Assembly (NCBI GenBank): GCA_003024985.2
Contig: PXIH01S0011585.1
Direction: 5' to 3' (one strand)
DNA from: Euperipatoides rowelli
Taxonomy: Eukaryota; Onychophora; Udeonychophora; Euonychophora; Peripatopsidae
DNA length: 10,495 nucleotides
Below, piece after piece: positions 1 through 7,189 of this stretch. The notes beneath the pieces were generated by a model, which searched no databases, was not told the DNA's origin, and saw only the letters and a program-made list of their open reading frames with translations. How positions within the stretch are numbered: position 1 is the stretch's first letter; the number at the start of each line of letters is the position of its first letter. The position numbers and the translations under genes are program-made.

Positions 1-370
1 ATACATTTTTAAAATTGAAATTTAATGCAGATTTTAAAAATCAAAACAAAAAAATTCTAGCTCAAATGAGATACACACAGTAGGGGATATATGTGCCAAA
101 ATCGGGTATGGCCTATTTTATCTTCTCCGAAAAAAAAAAAATAATAATAAAAATATTTGTTTATGGTTATTTTTGATAAAAGTTTTGGATTCCTCATAAA
201 ATTTATAAAAAAATGACATATTGTATTCATCTTTATGAATTTCGGCAACCATATCTGTACCCTTGTAGACACCATGTTGCTTACATAAAAGCAAGCATCA
301 ATATTCCTCGTGGCAGATAACCGATCGATCACGTGACACTTTGTGCGAGTATGTATGAAAATCGGCAACA
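1..370. other. A+T-rich intergenic DNA, no gene seen
   Basis: Homopolymer A tracts and A/T-rich words dominate. A 104-codon minus-strand frame is open across 57-371, but its translation is rich in F, Y, I and N from A/T tracts and has no recognisable domain, so it is not called. The one distinct site is the CACGTG E-box near 329-337, listed separately. Confidence 0.6.
329..337. promoter_or_regulatory. E-box TCACGTGAC
   Basis: TCACGTGAC contains the palindromic CACGTG core and matches 9 of the 10 bases of the CLEAR/M-box style consensus GTCACGTGAC bound by bHLH-zip factors (USF, MITF/TFEB families). It lies where A+T-rich flank gives way to more mixed sequence. A single 9-mer can arise by chance and no transcript start is evident, so function is only a possibility. 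Confidence 0.2.
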
Positions 371-1170
371 ACTAACCCCTATTCGATATATGTTATGGTC
401 TTGGGGTAGCCTCTCTATGCAAGAGCTTGCATATGAATGTGATACAATCAGTTATTCTGATTTGGGCATTTATATGTATCGAGCGTGTTTAGAGGGTAGT
501 GATAAAACTATGGCATTTATTTGGCGATTATCCCTGGAACATGTCTCCTTGGCCTGTAATAGCATGCCATGTAGGACTGTTCGTGCCTAGTTTGCATTTC
601 CAAGTTAGGATTGCATTTTTGCTAGTATCCAAAGGTGGCAGTCAGCAGACAGTATTGCCCTCTATTGAAGCCAAAGGTGTGATCGCCATTTTTATACAAT
701 TTGCCTAGTTATGGACATTATACTATTATTATTATTAATATAAGTACTGTATATATTACAGTCTTGTGAATGGCTCTCGGCTGCGTCAATCACGCTAACT
801 CGAGAATGATGTTTAACCGAGACCCAAATTAGAATTTTAACCAAAAATATAGTCTGTCTCTGGATAGAATAAGGCTAAATTAGGGGGAGGGAAGCCTTGT
901 GAGGTAGACTATGCAGCTCGGCGAAGCTATCGCGTCCAAGTATCGGACATATATGTAATATAAAAGTTATATCATTCGACTCAATTTTTCAAGATCGGTA
1001 AAGATTTCTTAAGGAATACTTACTGTATTTTTAATTGAGCTAATATGTTTTTAAAATTTTTGTTAGAGAACAATAGAAGTTCGAAATTGTATGGGTCTCA
1101 TCTAGCTCAACTGTGCGGCCCATAACATGTTTAAATTACTACTTATTTTTTTAAAAAAAACAACAAAACT
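371..1170. other. Mixed-composition sequence without a supported gene
   Basis: About 380-720 and 760-960 are more balanced in base composition than their surroundings. Two overlapping plus-strand frames (333-590, 85 codons, and 499-708, 69 codons) are open, but neither shows a known motif, repetitive domain structure or clear splice context. The words GCCCTCTATTGAAG near 658 and CTCGAG near 799 resemble pieces of dispersed repeats, but no inverted termini or target-site duplication was found. Probably old repeat or intergenic DNA. Confidence 0.4.
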
Positions 1171-1344
1171 TTATTTTGTGAGAGCCGTATGCGAAACAGG
1201 GGCACAATACTCCAAAATAGGGCGAAGGAATGTAACATAAGTGTCGATGAGAATGTCTCTGGCAGCACCAAGTCTCCTTAACATATATAATAAATACAAC
1301 TTTTTATTTCCTTTAAAACGAAGCTTAAACATTTTAGACAGTAG
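1171..1344 (-). pseudogene. LINE (non-LTR) reverse transcriptase thumb fragment
   Basis: Read leftward from the TAG at 1345-1347, this frame stays open for 57 codons and ends at a TAA at 1171-1173. Visible motifs are KKLYLLYMLRRLG, then RDILIDTYVTFLRPILEYCA, then PVSHTALTK. This is the pattern found just past the catalytic palm of CR1/L2-type non-LTR reverse transcriptases (family form roughly RLYFLRRL...Y..FIRP.LEY..PVWH.GLT). The usual tryptophan before the histidine is serine here. The endonuclease, the FADD catalytic box and the rest of the RT are absent, so this is a dead fragment. Its frame is the same as the zinc-knuckle ORF just upstream. An AATAAA on this strand (1175-1170) overlaps the stop and is followed by T- and A-rich tracts, possibly an old 3' end. 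The LINE assignment is good; the exact clade is not known. Confidence 0.72.
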
Positions 1345-2827
1345 CTAAATTAAATTACTACTTTTAGTAAATACAGTTTTTGGTTTTGTCTGGCTGGTTG
1401 GTCTATTCTGGGGCTGTCTTCTCATATCCTGTTTTTTGCATAAATTGTAAAATGGTTTGGACCTTTCATCTATTGCTCTATGGAAACAGTCCCCTTCTCG
1501 ATGACCAACCTTACCACAAACCTTACATAAAAAAAATTTAATTACTTTTAAATTTAAAAAAACAATCAGGTTCATTGTGCCCTTGTTTTTTAGAATTTGT
1601 GCAGAACTTAATACTTTTATTTTTTTAAAAACATTCAGTCTTCACATGACCTGGCTTTTCACAATTTTTGCAAAACCTAAAAGTTTTACTTTTAAAAAAA
1701 TTGTTACTTCTGCATTGGCATTGTTCATTAGTCATTACTAAACTCTGAAATCCCATATTTTAGTTCTACTAACGTTTTTTTTTTTATTTTAAACAAAATG
1801 CCCTACAGCAATCTTACTTCAAGTGAGTCAGAACCATACCTATCTTGACCTACTCCAGCATACTATAAGATAAACTATTTACAAGTTTTAAGTAGTCGGT
1901 GACAAACAATAGTGGCCACTCACCTTCTTTTTGATACTTTCATTAAGTTTTTTTAAAAATAATATTGTCTGTAAAACTATGACAAAAGGTTGACTTAAAA
2001 AATTGCAAAAACTTATCATAGGAAGTAATAATGTCCATACTTTCTTCGAACCAATTTAGAGCTGTATTACTTAAATAGCAATTCAATAGTTTCTGGATTT
2101 CTTCCCAAGATACATTATACATACGGTACTTAAAACTTATATTGGGATCTTGCCTCTTACTGTTGCTAAAATTTTTTGGTTCCAATCTTTTAATGGCTTG
2201 TTTCTCTATTTTGGTCAGGTTTTCCTGATCCTTTACATTATTATCAATTATAGTTTTTGGCTTTATTTTTATTCTAGGAATATCTGGGATTTCATTGTCA
2301 GAATCTGAAGAATACTCATTTTTAGCTTTATATCTCTTTTTACTAATATATATTTCTTTATTTTAACTTTAAACTTGACCTATCCTTTACTTCTGATGAG
2401 CTTTCTTCAATTTCTGGCAATGTGACCCCATGTATTCTTGTTTGTAATTTTTTTACAGCTCTACAAATTGTAGTATCACTTCTATCACTATCCTCATTAA
2501 TTTTGCTTTACCTTTCTGTATTTCATCCTCTGACTCCAAACAACATTTTTTACTTCTTTGCTTATGTTTTTCTTTTATTAACTTTTTTACATTAGATTTA
2601 GAACTATGTTTTTTATAACCTTATGTTTTACTTTATCCCCTGAAGTATTAGAATTTTGTTCCGAGTCAGTAGATGAAAATACATATATACTGTAGATGGC
2701 TTTACTTTTTTTTTATTACCTTTTGCTTTGTTTCTCTGATGCTAAATACATCATCTGATCCCGAAAAACTAACTAAATAATACTTTTGGTATTTTTTAGA
2801 ATTTTTGTCTGTAACCCCTTCAGCCAT
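1345..2827 (-). pseudogene. Degenerate Ty3/Gypsy-like gag
   Basis: This is a remnant of the structural gag protein of an LTR-type retroelement, read leftward. It begins at an ATG at 2827-2825 with 41 open codons to a TAA at 2704-2702. A Lys/Glu/Ser-rich linker follows in shifted frames (about 2690-2360). An open segment of 139 codons (2362-1943) then holds the capsid-like core with YLSNTALNWFEESMD and a following YDKFLQFFKSTF, which matches the Retrotrans_gag pattern (ALNWF...W..F...F). After two adjacent stops the same frame continues with FVTDYLKLVNSLSYSMLE (about 1910-1850). Three CCHC knuckles end it. The main frame, seen at the ATG, is kept through knuckle 2 with about nine stops; frameshifts fall in the linker and in a T tract before knuckle 3. 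No protease or pol follows. Clearly non-functional. The family assignment rests on motifs; the 5' limit is inferred from the ATG. Confidence 0.72.
1486..1672 (-). other. Three tandem CCHC zinc-knuckle motifs of the gag remnant
   Basis: Each is C-x2-C-x4-H-x4-C over exactly 42 nt on the minus strand. Knuckle 1 (1672-1631) reads CKNCEKPGHVKTEC. Knuckle 2 (1603-1562) reads CTNSKKQGHNEPDC and has lost its second cysteine to serine. Knuckle 3 (1527-1486) reads CKVCGKVGHREGDC. Spacers are 27 and 34 nt. Knuckles 1 and 2 share a frame with one TAA between them; knuckle 3 is shifted by one base across a T/A tract. A Phe/Lys-rich stretch precedes each knuckle, suggesting duplication of one module. Knuckles of this kind bind the element's RNA during packaging. 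Confidence 0.8.
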
Positions 2828-3691
2828 TTTTGATTATTAACTATTAATAATCCCAAATTACTATTATTTTTTTTTAAAAAAAATTGTTTTCTATATCTAA
2901 AAATATCATTTTTTCCCCAATGAAAAGAGAAGAAATAAAAAAAATTTATAAATATTTTATATAATATTACTCCTTTAAATGTTGAACTCACGATACTGGT
3001 GAAAATGACACCTTCAAATTTTACAGTAACTAAACATATACAGTAGCTTATATACTATAAATATTATCTTTTTTTGTTTTTTGAAATTGCAGTTATTCTT
3101 AAAAATTAAAATATATACCGGTATTATTTCTAAATTCAAAGATAATCTTTGACACCTAAGAAAAAAAACGTATCTAAACCACCAACTTTATGTTTAAATA
3201 TTTTGTTGCTGTCAGACAATTCAAACTTTGTATTTTTCAACATAGGTAATCAATAACAAATATAGTAAATATTTAATTTTGCACATCATTTTAACAGTCA
3301 TATCAAAAAAAGTAATATGGCAATAATTCTTAACATATTTAAATTTTAAAATAACTAATTAAACAAAGAGAGAAAATATTGAAAAGAAAGAGAAAGGAAA
3401 AAAAAAAGTGCATTTTGAAAAATTCTAAAGTTACCCGGGTTATTGTTTCAGTGATATATAAAAGTCTGCTTCAAAATTGCATACTTTGTTGTCATGACTA
3501 TTGTCAATACAAGAAAGTTTAGTTTTGCAAGAGGAAAAAAAAAAGTTCTGGTAACGTTGCTACTTTTACTTAGCTAGCTAAGGCTAATCTAAAATGTAGA
3601 CTTTATTAGTTGTCAAATATTTCTGTTGTAGGCTATCCATCTAGTTTAAATTATTTTTACTATAAAACAATTAGTGGTGAGCATGGTTCTA
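2828..3691. other. A+T-rich stretch, possible gag leader
   Basis: Very A+T-rich with many homopolymer runs and no coding motif. A 72-codon minus-strand frame at 2773-2991 overlaps the start of gag in another frame and is a shadow. If the LTR edge at 3712 is right, this is the untranslated leader between primer-binding site and gag ATG. At nearly 0.9 kb that would be long, so inserted A/T DNA is likely. Confidence 0.35.
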
Positions 3692-3718
3692 TTTCTCCAA
3701 GGGGTGCCAACTGTAATG
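3692..3718 (-). other. Possible LTR edge and primer-binding site
   Basis: On the minus strand the order is CATTACA (3718-3712), a two-base spacer GT, then TGGCACCCCTTGGAGAAA (3709-3692). That is the usual layout of a 5' LTR ending in CA followed by a TGG-starting primer-binding site complementary to a tRNA 3' CCA end. It lies upstream of, and in the same orientation as, the gag remnant. Its first eight bases differ by one from the Lys-tRNA site (TGGCGCCC). No second LTR copy was found in the window, and no outer LTR boundary is certain, so this is a hypothesis. Confidence 0.35.
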
Positions 3719-3958
3719 TTTTCGTCCAGATTCCAGGACTAATTGTTATCACAGAGCCAATAAGAAGTTGGTATAAATGTCACTGGTAAGCGTTAAGATG
3801 GGCAAGCTTTAGATGGAGCGTGTGAATGCGGTTGTATTATTGAAAGAATTTCCACACAAGGTTCCAACTATGGTTAAAAAACAGTATATTGTCATAACTC
3901 AGCCAATTTAAAACATACATAGTGCAAGGTAAGAAAAATATATGGGATACTGGCTTAC

Positions 3959-4016
3959 CTTGACATTCTGGTAATACAGTGGAATCATTGCAGGCCGCTC
4001 CCCGGTCTCTCTGATG
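3959..4016 (-). other. Candidate 58-bp exon on the minus strand
   Basis: Reading leftward, a pyrimidine-rich tract (CTTCGCTTTTCTTTTG) leads to ACCAACCAG, then 58 bp, then AAG followed by GTAAGC, a near-perfect donor. The segment can be read without stop as part of an 87-codon frame (4100-3837), and it also holds an ATG followed by nine codons to the donor (ATG at 3988-3986), ending in phase 0. It may be a 5' non-coding or first coding exon. No downstream partner exon was identified. Confidence 0.35.
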
Positions 4017-4139
4017 CTGGTTGGTACAAAAGAAAAGCGAAGGTAAATCCAATTTAACATTAATTAAACTATCACTCGAGTAGGCTATAAACCTACTCAC
4101 GACTTATCAAATATAGGGAGAAAGACATCATTCGCTTTA

Positions 4140-4352
4140 ATGTATGCTCTCCCTTATGTTCGTGGTACCGGGATGCAAAGCAATAGCCCGGCCGACTTGA
4201 AACACTCGTTAGAGTCCGCTATAGATGACGATGAATGTTTTTTACTAAACCATAATGAGATAGTTGGTGACGGTGGACTCGAGTCAGAAGTGAATGAAAT
4301 CCCGGGGAGGCGGCCATTTTGTAACCTTCGACCAGAGTCATGTGATTTCTAA
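4140..4352 (+). CDS. Small acidic ORF, unrecognised
   Basis: An open frame of 70 codons with two possible starts: ATG at 4140 and ATG at 4173. The second gives a product starting MQSNSPADLKHSLESAIDDD. Codons 24-57 are rich in D and E with balanced other residues, more protein-like than the A/T-driven frames elsewhere, and the frame sits entirely in the G+C-rich block. No domain is recognised. Its stop overlaps the spacer of the E-box inverted repeat. It could be a first exon, but no donor inside it has the phase needed by the exon at 5592. It could also be a chance ORF kept open by the higher G+C. The opposite strand has an ATGGCCGCC start-like word (about 4317-4309) that is open for only 32 codons. 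Confidence 0.3.
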   Translation: MYALPYVRGTGMQSNSPADLKHSLESAIDDDECFLLNHNEIVGDGGLESEVNEIPGRRPFCNLRPESCDF

Positions 4353-4365
4353 AAGTCACATGACT
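4336..4365. promoter_or_regulatory. Perfect inverted repeat with E-box half sites
   Basis: AGTCATGTGA (4336-4345) is an exact reverse complement of TCACATGACT (4356-4365), separated by 10 bp, so the two half sites lie two DNA turns apart centre to centre. Each arm carries TCATGTGA/TCACATGA, the M-box type E-box used by MITF/TFE and USF-like bHLH-zip proteins. The location next to the G+C-rich block fits a promoter element. A cruciform is an alternative. Confidence 0.45.
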
Positions 4366-4385
4366 TGCTCGATTTACTTGATATA

Positions 4386-4399
4386 AGTGCTATGGCAAC
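4386..4399 (+). promoter_or_regulatory. RFX X-box-like site
   Basis: AGTGCTATGGCAAC matches 11 of 14 positions of the palindromic X-box GTTGCCATGGCAAC, with a perfect right half site (GGCAAC, fitting RGYAAC). RFX sites close to transcription starts are common on ciliary genes, but the downstream gene is not identified. The motif includes an ATG (4392) whose short frame runs into a CAA/GTAAAT donor-like site at 4404/4405. Confidence 0.25.
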
Positions 4400-4410
4400 T
4401 ACAAGTAAAT

Positions 4411-4998
4411 AAACAAACTAGATTAGAAATAGAAAATAAGCAGTAAGTCAATAGTACAATATAAATGATCTCAATATAAATCTGAAAACATAATTGCCAT
4501 TAATAATAACATTTTTATTATTTGTCTGGCTAGCAACTCGAGCTAAACACTTTATACAACCTAAATAAATTCCCTATAATATCATTATAGTATTATTAGG
4601 ATAGTGCACGAATGAATGAAAAAATATATGCCATCTATTTCTTTACTCTCTATACAAATACAAATGTGTAGGACAACAACAGACTATAGTCCAGGGAGGT
4701 TGTCCCTTGTCCTAATCTAATTAATTTTTTTTTTAAATTTATTAGTTTTTTTTATATTTTTATATTTATTTTTTTTTTTTTTATATAATTTTTTCTTTTA
4801 TTACAGTCTATTGAATCTTAGGGATTTTAATTTAAAAAAAAACAAAAAACTATCAACAATTATACATTCATTAAAATACCAAACAACCTAAATAAACTCC
4901 CCTAACTACGCTTAAAATATCACAGACCTAAACTGTAACTAGCTTAACTAATTTATTTTTTGACCTATGCCTATATCATTTTGTTTATATCATAATAT
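4411..4998. repeat. A/T low-complexity DNA with a partial duplication
   Basis: The stretch at 4722-4805 is nearly pure T and A. The word series CCTAAATAAATTCCCT...ATTATTAGGATAGTGCAC..AATGAATGAA at about 4558-4620 recurs in similar order at about 4887-5020 (CCTAAATAAACTCCCC ... ATTATTAGGATAATGCAC..AATGAATGAA), so the left edge of the tandem array to the right has been duplicated with internal insertions. No coding potential. Confidence 0.45.
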
Positions 4999-5460
4999 GA
5001 TTATTAGGATAATGCACAAATGAATGAAAATATACAGTATCTGCCATCTATTTGATCGCTATCCGATGCATATGACATAACATGATTAATGGGATATTGT
5101 ATATGACATAATATAATATGATTAATAGGATAATGTGAAAGAAATTATATCTGTAAATTATTTGATCACTCTCAGACGCATAGTCGATATGTTTATTTGG
5201 ATATTGCAAGAATGAAAGAAAATTCTGTACATCTGCCATCTATTTGATTGCTCTCTGAAGCATATTGTATATCACAATAGGATTATTAGGATATTGCATG
5301 AATAAATGAAAATACAGTATAACACATCTATACAATATACAATACATTGTAATATGATAATTATGATAATGTATGCATGAATGAAAATATATACATTTCA
5401 TCCTCTCTGATGCATAATATTATAATAGATTATGATATCGCAAATATGCACACAATTTTC
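4999..5460 (+). repeat. Degenerate tandem repeat, period about 71-90 bp
   Basis: A unit beginning GATTATTAGGATATTGCA, followed by AATGAATGAAAATATAC, then CATCTATTTGATCGCTCTC and TGATGCATAT, recurs with units starting near 4999, 5083, 5120, 5191, 5281, 5356 and 5428, plus an outlying copy near 4590. Spacing is 84, 37, 71, 90, 75 and 72 bp, so one unit is truncated. Copies differ by substitutions and short indels, showing an old minisatellite or satellite-like array. Confidence 0.65.
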
Positions 5461-5591
5461 TAATTGGTTTGAAAGATTTCTTTATAGTTTTTATGTTAAA
5501 AGGTTAAGTGTATAAGGGGATAGAATTTCTTTTTTAATTTTATAATTTATTTGAATATATCTATTATAAAAAAAATTTATATTTTAATAAG

Positions 5592-5764
5592 CAAATTACT
5601 TCAACATTTGGATGAGGCTGTTGAATTAGACAAATTTGCTGTTGATAAGGCTGTGATGGATAAAAATTATATGGCTCAAATTGTGGAAGTACAAAAGTTG
5701 AGAGGAGCAGAAGGAGGAGATAAATTTCAGTCTATTTTGAAAGATACCGGTGAGGAACAGCCAG
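5592..5764 (+). CDS. Candidate internal coding exon, unrecognised gene
   Basis: The frame starting at an AG at 5590-5591 stays open to a CAG/GTAAGA donor (5764/5765). It encodes about 57 residues, beginning LLQHLDEAVELDKFAVDKAV and containing VEVQKLRGAEGGDKFQSILK. The composition is charged, balanced and probably helical, unlike the F/Y/N-rich products of A/T DNA nearby. The exon starts with one base of a split codon and ends with one base of the next (phase 1), which fits the acceptor at 10273. The acceptor here has a poor pyrimidine tract; AG at 5615-5616 or 5628-5629 could be used instead. A second donor-like GTGAGG lies at 5750 in the same phase. There is no in-frame ATG at the exon start, so the start codon is upstream. 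I do not recognise the family. Confidence 0.55.
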
Positions 5765-5865
5765 GTAAGAATTCCTTACTTCAATTCATTAACAATTTTA
5801 TAATTAATTCACTTGAATGTTTGCTCTCTGTATTCTAAATATTGATCTGACAAAATTTTTTTTAG

Positions 5866-5943
5866 AGGAATTTGGTATCGGCATTAATGACACCTGCTGG
5901 ATATCAATTTGATTATTATCTGCAAATTCAGTATGATAGTTAA
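5866..5943 (+). other. Exon-like 25-codon segment after a strong acceptor
   Basis: A T-rich tract ending in TTTTTTTTTAG (5864-5865) precedes an open phase-0 frame reading RNLVSALMTPAGYQFDYYLQ and ending at a TAA at 5941. The composition looks protein-like. However, the preceding exon ends in phase 1, and joined in that phase this segment reaches a TGA after about 15 codons. It could be an alternative last exon or a chance acceptor. Confidence 0.2.
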
Positions 5944-5964
5944 GAATCTTCATCCATTCTTAAC
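5939..5964. repeat. Inverted repeat, 9-bp arms
   Basis: GTTAAGAAT (5939-5947) is an exact reverse complement of ATTCTTAAC (5956-5964) around an 8-bp loop. It directly follows the exon-like segment at 5866. A similar word, GTTAAGAATT, recurs at 6031. Function unknown; possibly a short hairpin in RNA. Confidence 0.5.
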
Positions 5965-6154
5965 GTTTTCTCTGCTTGAATACCCACTTATTTAGTGTAT
6001 ATAATTTTTACTCTATAGTTTCACAATAGGTTAAGAATTATGTACAGTATTATTAAGATAAAGAAATTACAGAGTGGGAATACAGTAATAATACATTTAT
6101 AAAACTGAACAATGACGCTGCTTTCATATTTTCACTGCAGACTTGCGATCAAAA

Positions 6155-6268
6155 GCACTTCTCGGATAAAAGCGCAAACTAAATTTTGAAAAATGAATGA
6201 ATATACTGTAAGTGCATCTTGAATAAAAGCATCAATCAAATTTCAAAAAATGAATGAATACAAGCGCT
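6155..6268 (+). repeat. 57-bp tandem repeat, two clear copies
   Basis: A unit of the form GCACTTCTCGGATAAAAGCG, then CAAACTAAATTTTGAAAAAT and GAATGAATA, occurs at 6155-6211 and again at 6212-6268. The 34-bp cores at 6170-6203 and 6227-6260 are offset by exactly 57 bp. A third, heavily decayed unit may extend to about 6320. A related core lies at 8740-8773, so this belongs to a dispersed repeat family. Confidence 0.65.
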
Positions 6269-6709
6269 TTTTTTTTTTTTTAGTAAAAGTGCCTGGCAGA
6301 TTTTAAAAAAAGCAATACAAGTTCCCCTGCTTAAAAATTCAAACTGGGTTTTGAGAATTGAAAGGATTTGAACTCAATCCTGATTTATAGTCCATACTAT
6401 GGACAAGAAATTAAGCATCCTTCCCAAAATAAAAGTTTTTATTGATTTGGAATATTAACAAGTTCATAGATGATTCACAGTTATGAAATTAAGGCACAAA
6501 TAAATTTAATAAACACATTGGATTAAATTTGTCAAAGTTCTTGCATAGTTTAAAAACGTGTGAAGATTCACAGCGAGTTGACATCTTGTTTAGTTTAGTC
6601 GGTGACCTTTTACTATTGTGAACCAATTACTATCTTGATTCAGTACAACTTAACCTGTAAGTTACATTTTAGCTTAATAAATAGATACAGTATATGAAAA
6701 CTTAAATTT

Positions 6710-6742
6710 ATTTTATTCATCTTGTTACAAGATGAATAAAAT
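6710..6742. repeat. 33-bp near-perfect palindrome
   Basis: ATTTTATTCATCTTGT (6710-6725) is an exact reverse complement of ACAAGATGAATAAAAT (6727-6742), with one central base. It would form a 16-bp hairpin or cruciform. No flanking duplication is evident. Palindromes this tight are uncommon by chance and may be a remnant of a foldback element or a hotspot for slippage. Confidence 0.75.
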
Positions 6743-7065
6743 TAATAAAAATGTTGAGTAATTATACGGTACTACTTAAATTTTTATTAAAACCTGGCAA
6801 GCAACCTGATATTTAGAGTTTTCATTTTTTTAGCCTGACAAATTACCCGTAAACCTACTGGATATCTCTTTAACCTTAGTGATATACAGTACGGGACTAA
6901 AAGTACCAAAATATTTTTTTAGCTTGATTATGAGTAGTTTTGATTTTATACCAAAGTACATTGTCCACACAACAAATAAACGAAGCACTACAGTAGCACA
7001 TTCTGAAATTACTGATTTATTATTATTTTTCCTCCATTCGATTTATAGTATATTCTGTATATTTT

Positions 7066-7189
7066 GGACCTTTCCTGGTATCTGCCGCCACTATTTTTCC
7101 CATTTAGTAGTATCCTATGGTAGTTGGAGTTAGGGTTCAGGGTAAGATAAAGATTAGGAATGAAAAATAGTGGTGGGCAGAAAGATCCT
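7066..7189. mobile_element. Foldback MITE with telomere-like interior
   Basis: The left arm CTGCCGCCACTATTTTTC (7082-7099) matches the reverse complement of the right arm, CTGCCCACCACTATTTTTC (7180-7162), with a one-base indel and one mismatch. Weaker similarity continues outward (GGACCTTTC versus GGATCTTTC). Between the arms lies GTTGGAGTTAGGGTTCAGGG and a following GATTAGGAATG, a decayed TTAGGG-like run seen in some animal MITEs. No transposase and no clear target duplication, so the class is not set. Confidence 0.5.

Larger units (their letters stand above)
3712..4410. promoter_or_regulatory. G+C-richer promoter or LTR-like block
   Basis: This block is visibly richer in G+C and in CpG-containing words (CCCCGG, CCGGCCGAC, CCCGGGG, GGCGGCC, CTCGAG) than anything around it. 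It contains a TATAAAT at 3772-3778 followed by a GTAAGC donor (3786) on the plus strand, a well-formed 58-bp exon candidate on the minus strand (3959-4016), a GGCGGCCATTTT word (YY1-like, about 4309-4320), an E-box inverted repeat and an RFX X-box-like site. Two readings fit: a bidirectional promoter and first exon of the plus-strand gene to the right, or the LTR of the minus-strand gag element. I cannot decide between them. Confidence 0.4.

Noticed and set aside
57-371. 104-codon minus-strand frame
   Set aside because: Composition follows A/T tracts (runs of F and Y), and no domain or splice context is visible.
333-708. Two overlapping plus-strand frames of 85 and 69 codons
   Set aside because: They overlap in different frames, show no known motif and have no supporting signals.
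1345-2362. Alternative genetic code reading TAA/TAG as an amino acid
   Set aside because: TGA also occurs in the gag frame, and other parts need frameshifts. Ordinary decay explains the stops.
5048-5239. 63-codon minus-strand frame
   Set aside because: It lies wholly inside the degenerate tandem repeat array, so the open frame reflects repeat composition.
4999-5460. CRISPR-like array
   Set aside because: Unit length varies from 37 to 90 bp, and repeats diverge without conserved repeat/spacer structure. It is a decayed tandem repeat.
6340-6425. tRNA-like stretch on the minus strand (GAGTTCAAATCC and the palindrome GTCCATACTATGGAC at 6390-6404)
   Set aside because: The T-loop is not canonical, no A box is present and no acceptor stem pairs.
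6879-7133. 84-codon plus-strand frame
   Set aside because: It runs into the foldback element and is rich in F, I and Y from A/T DNA; no domain is seen.
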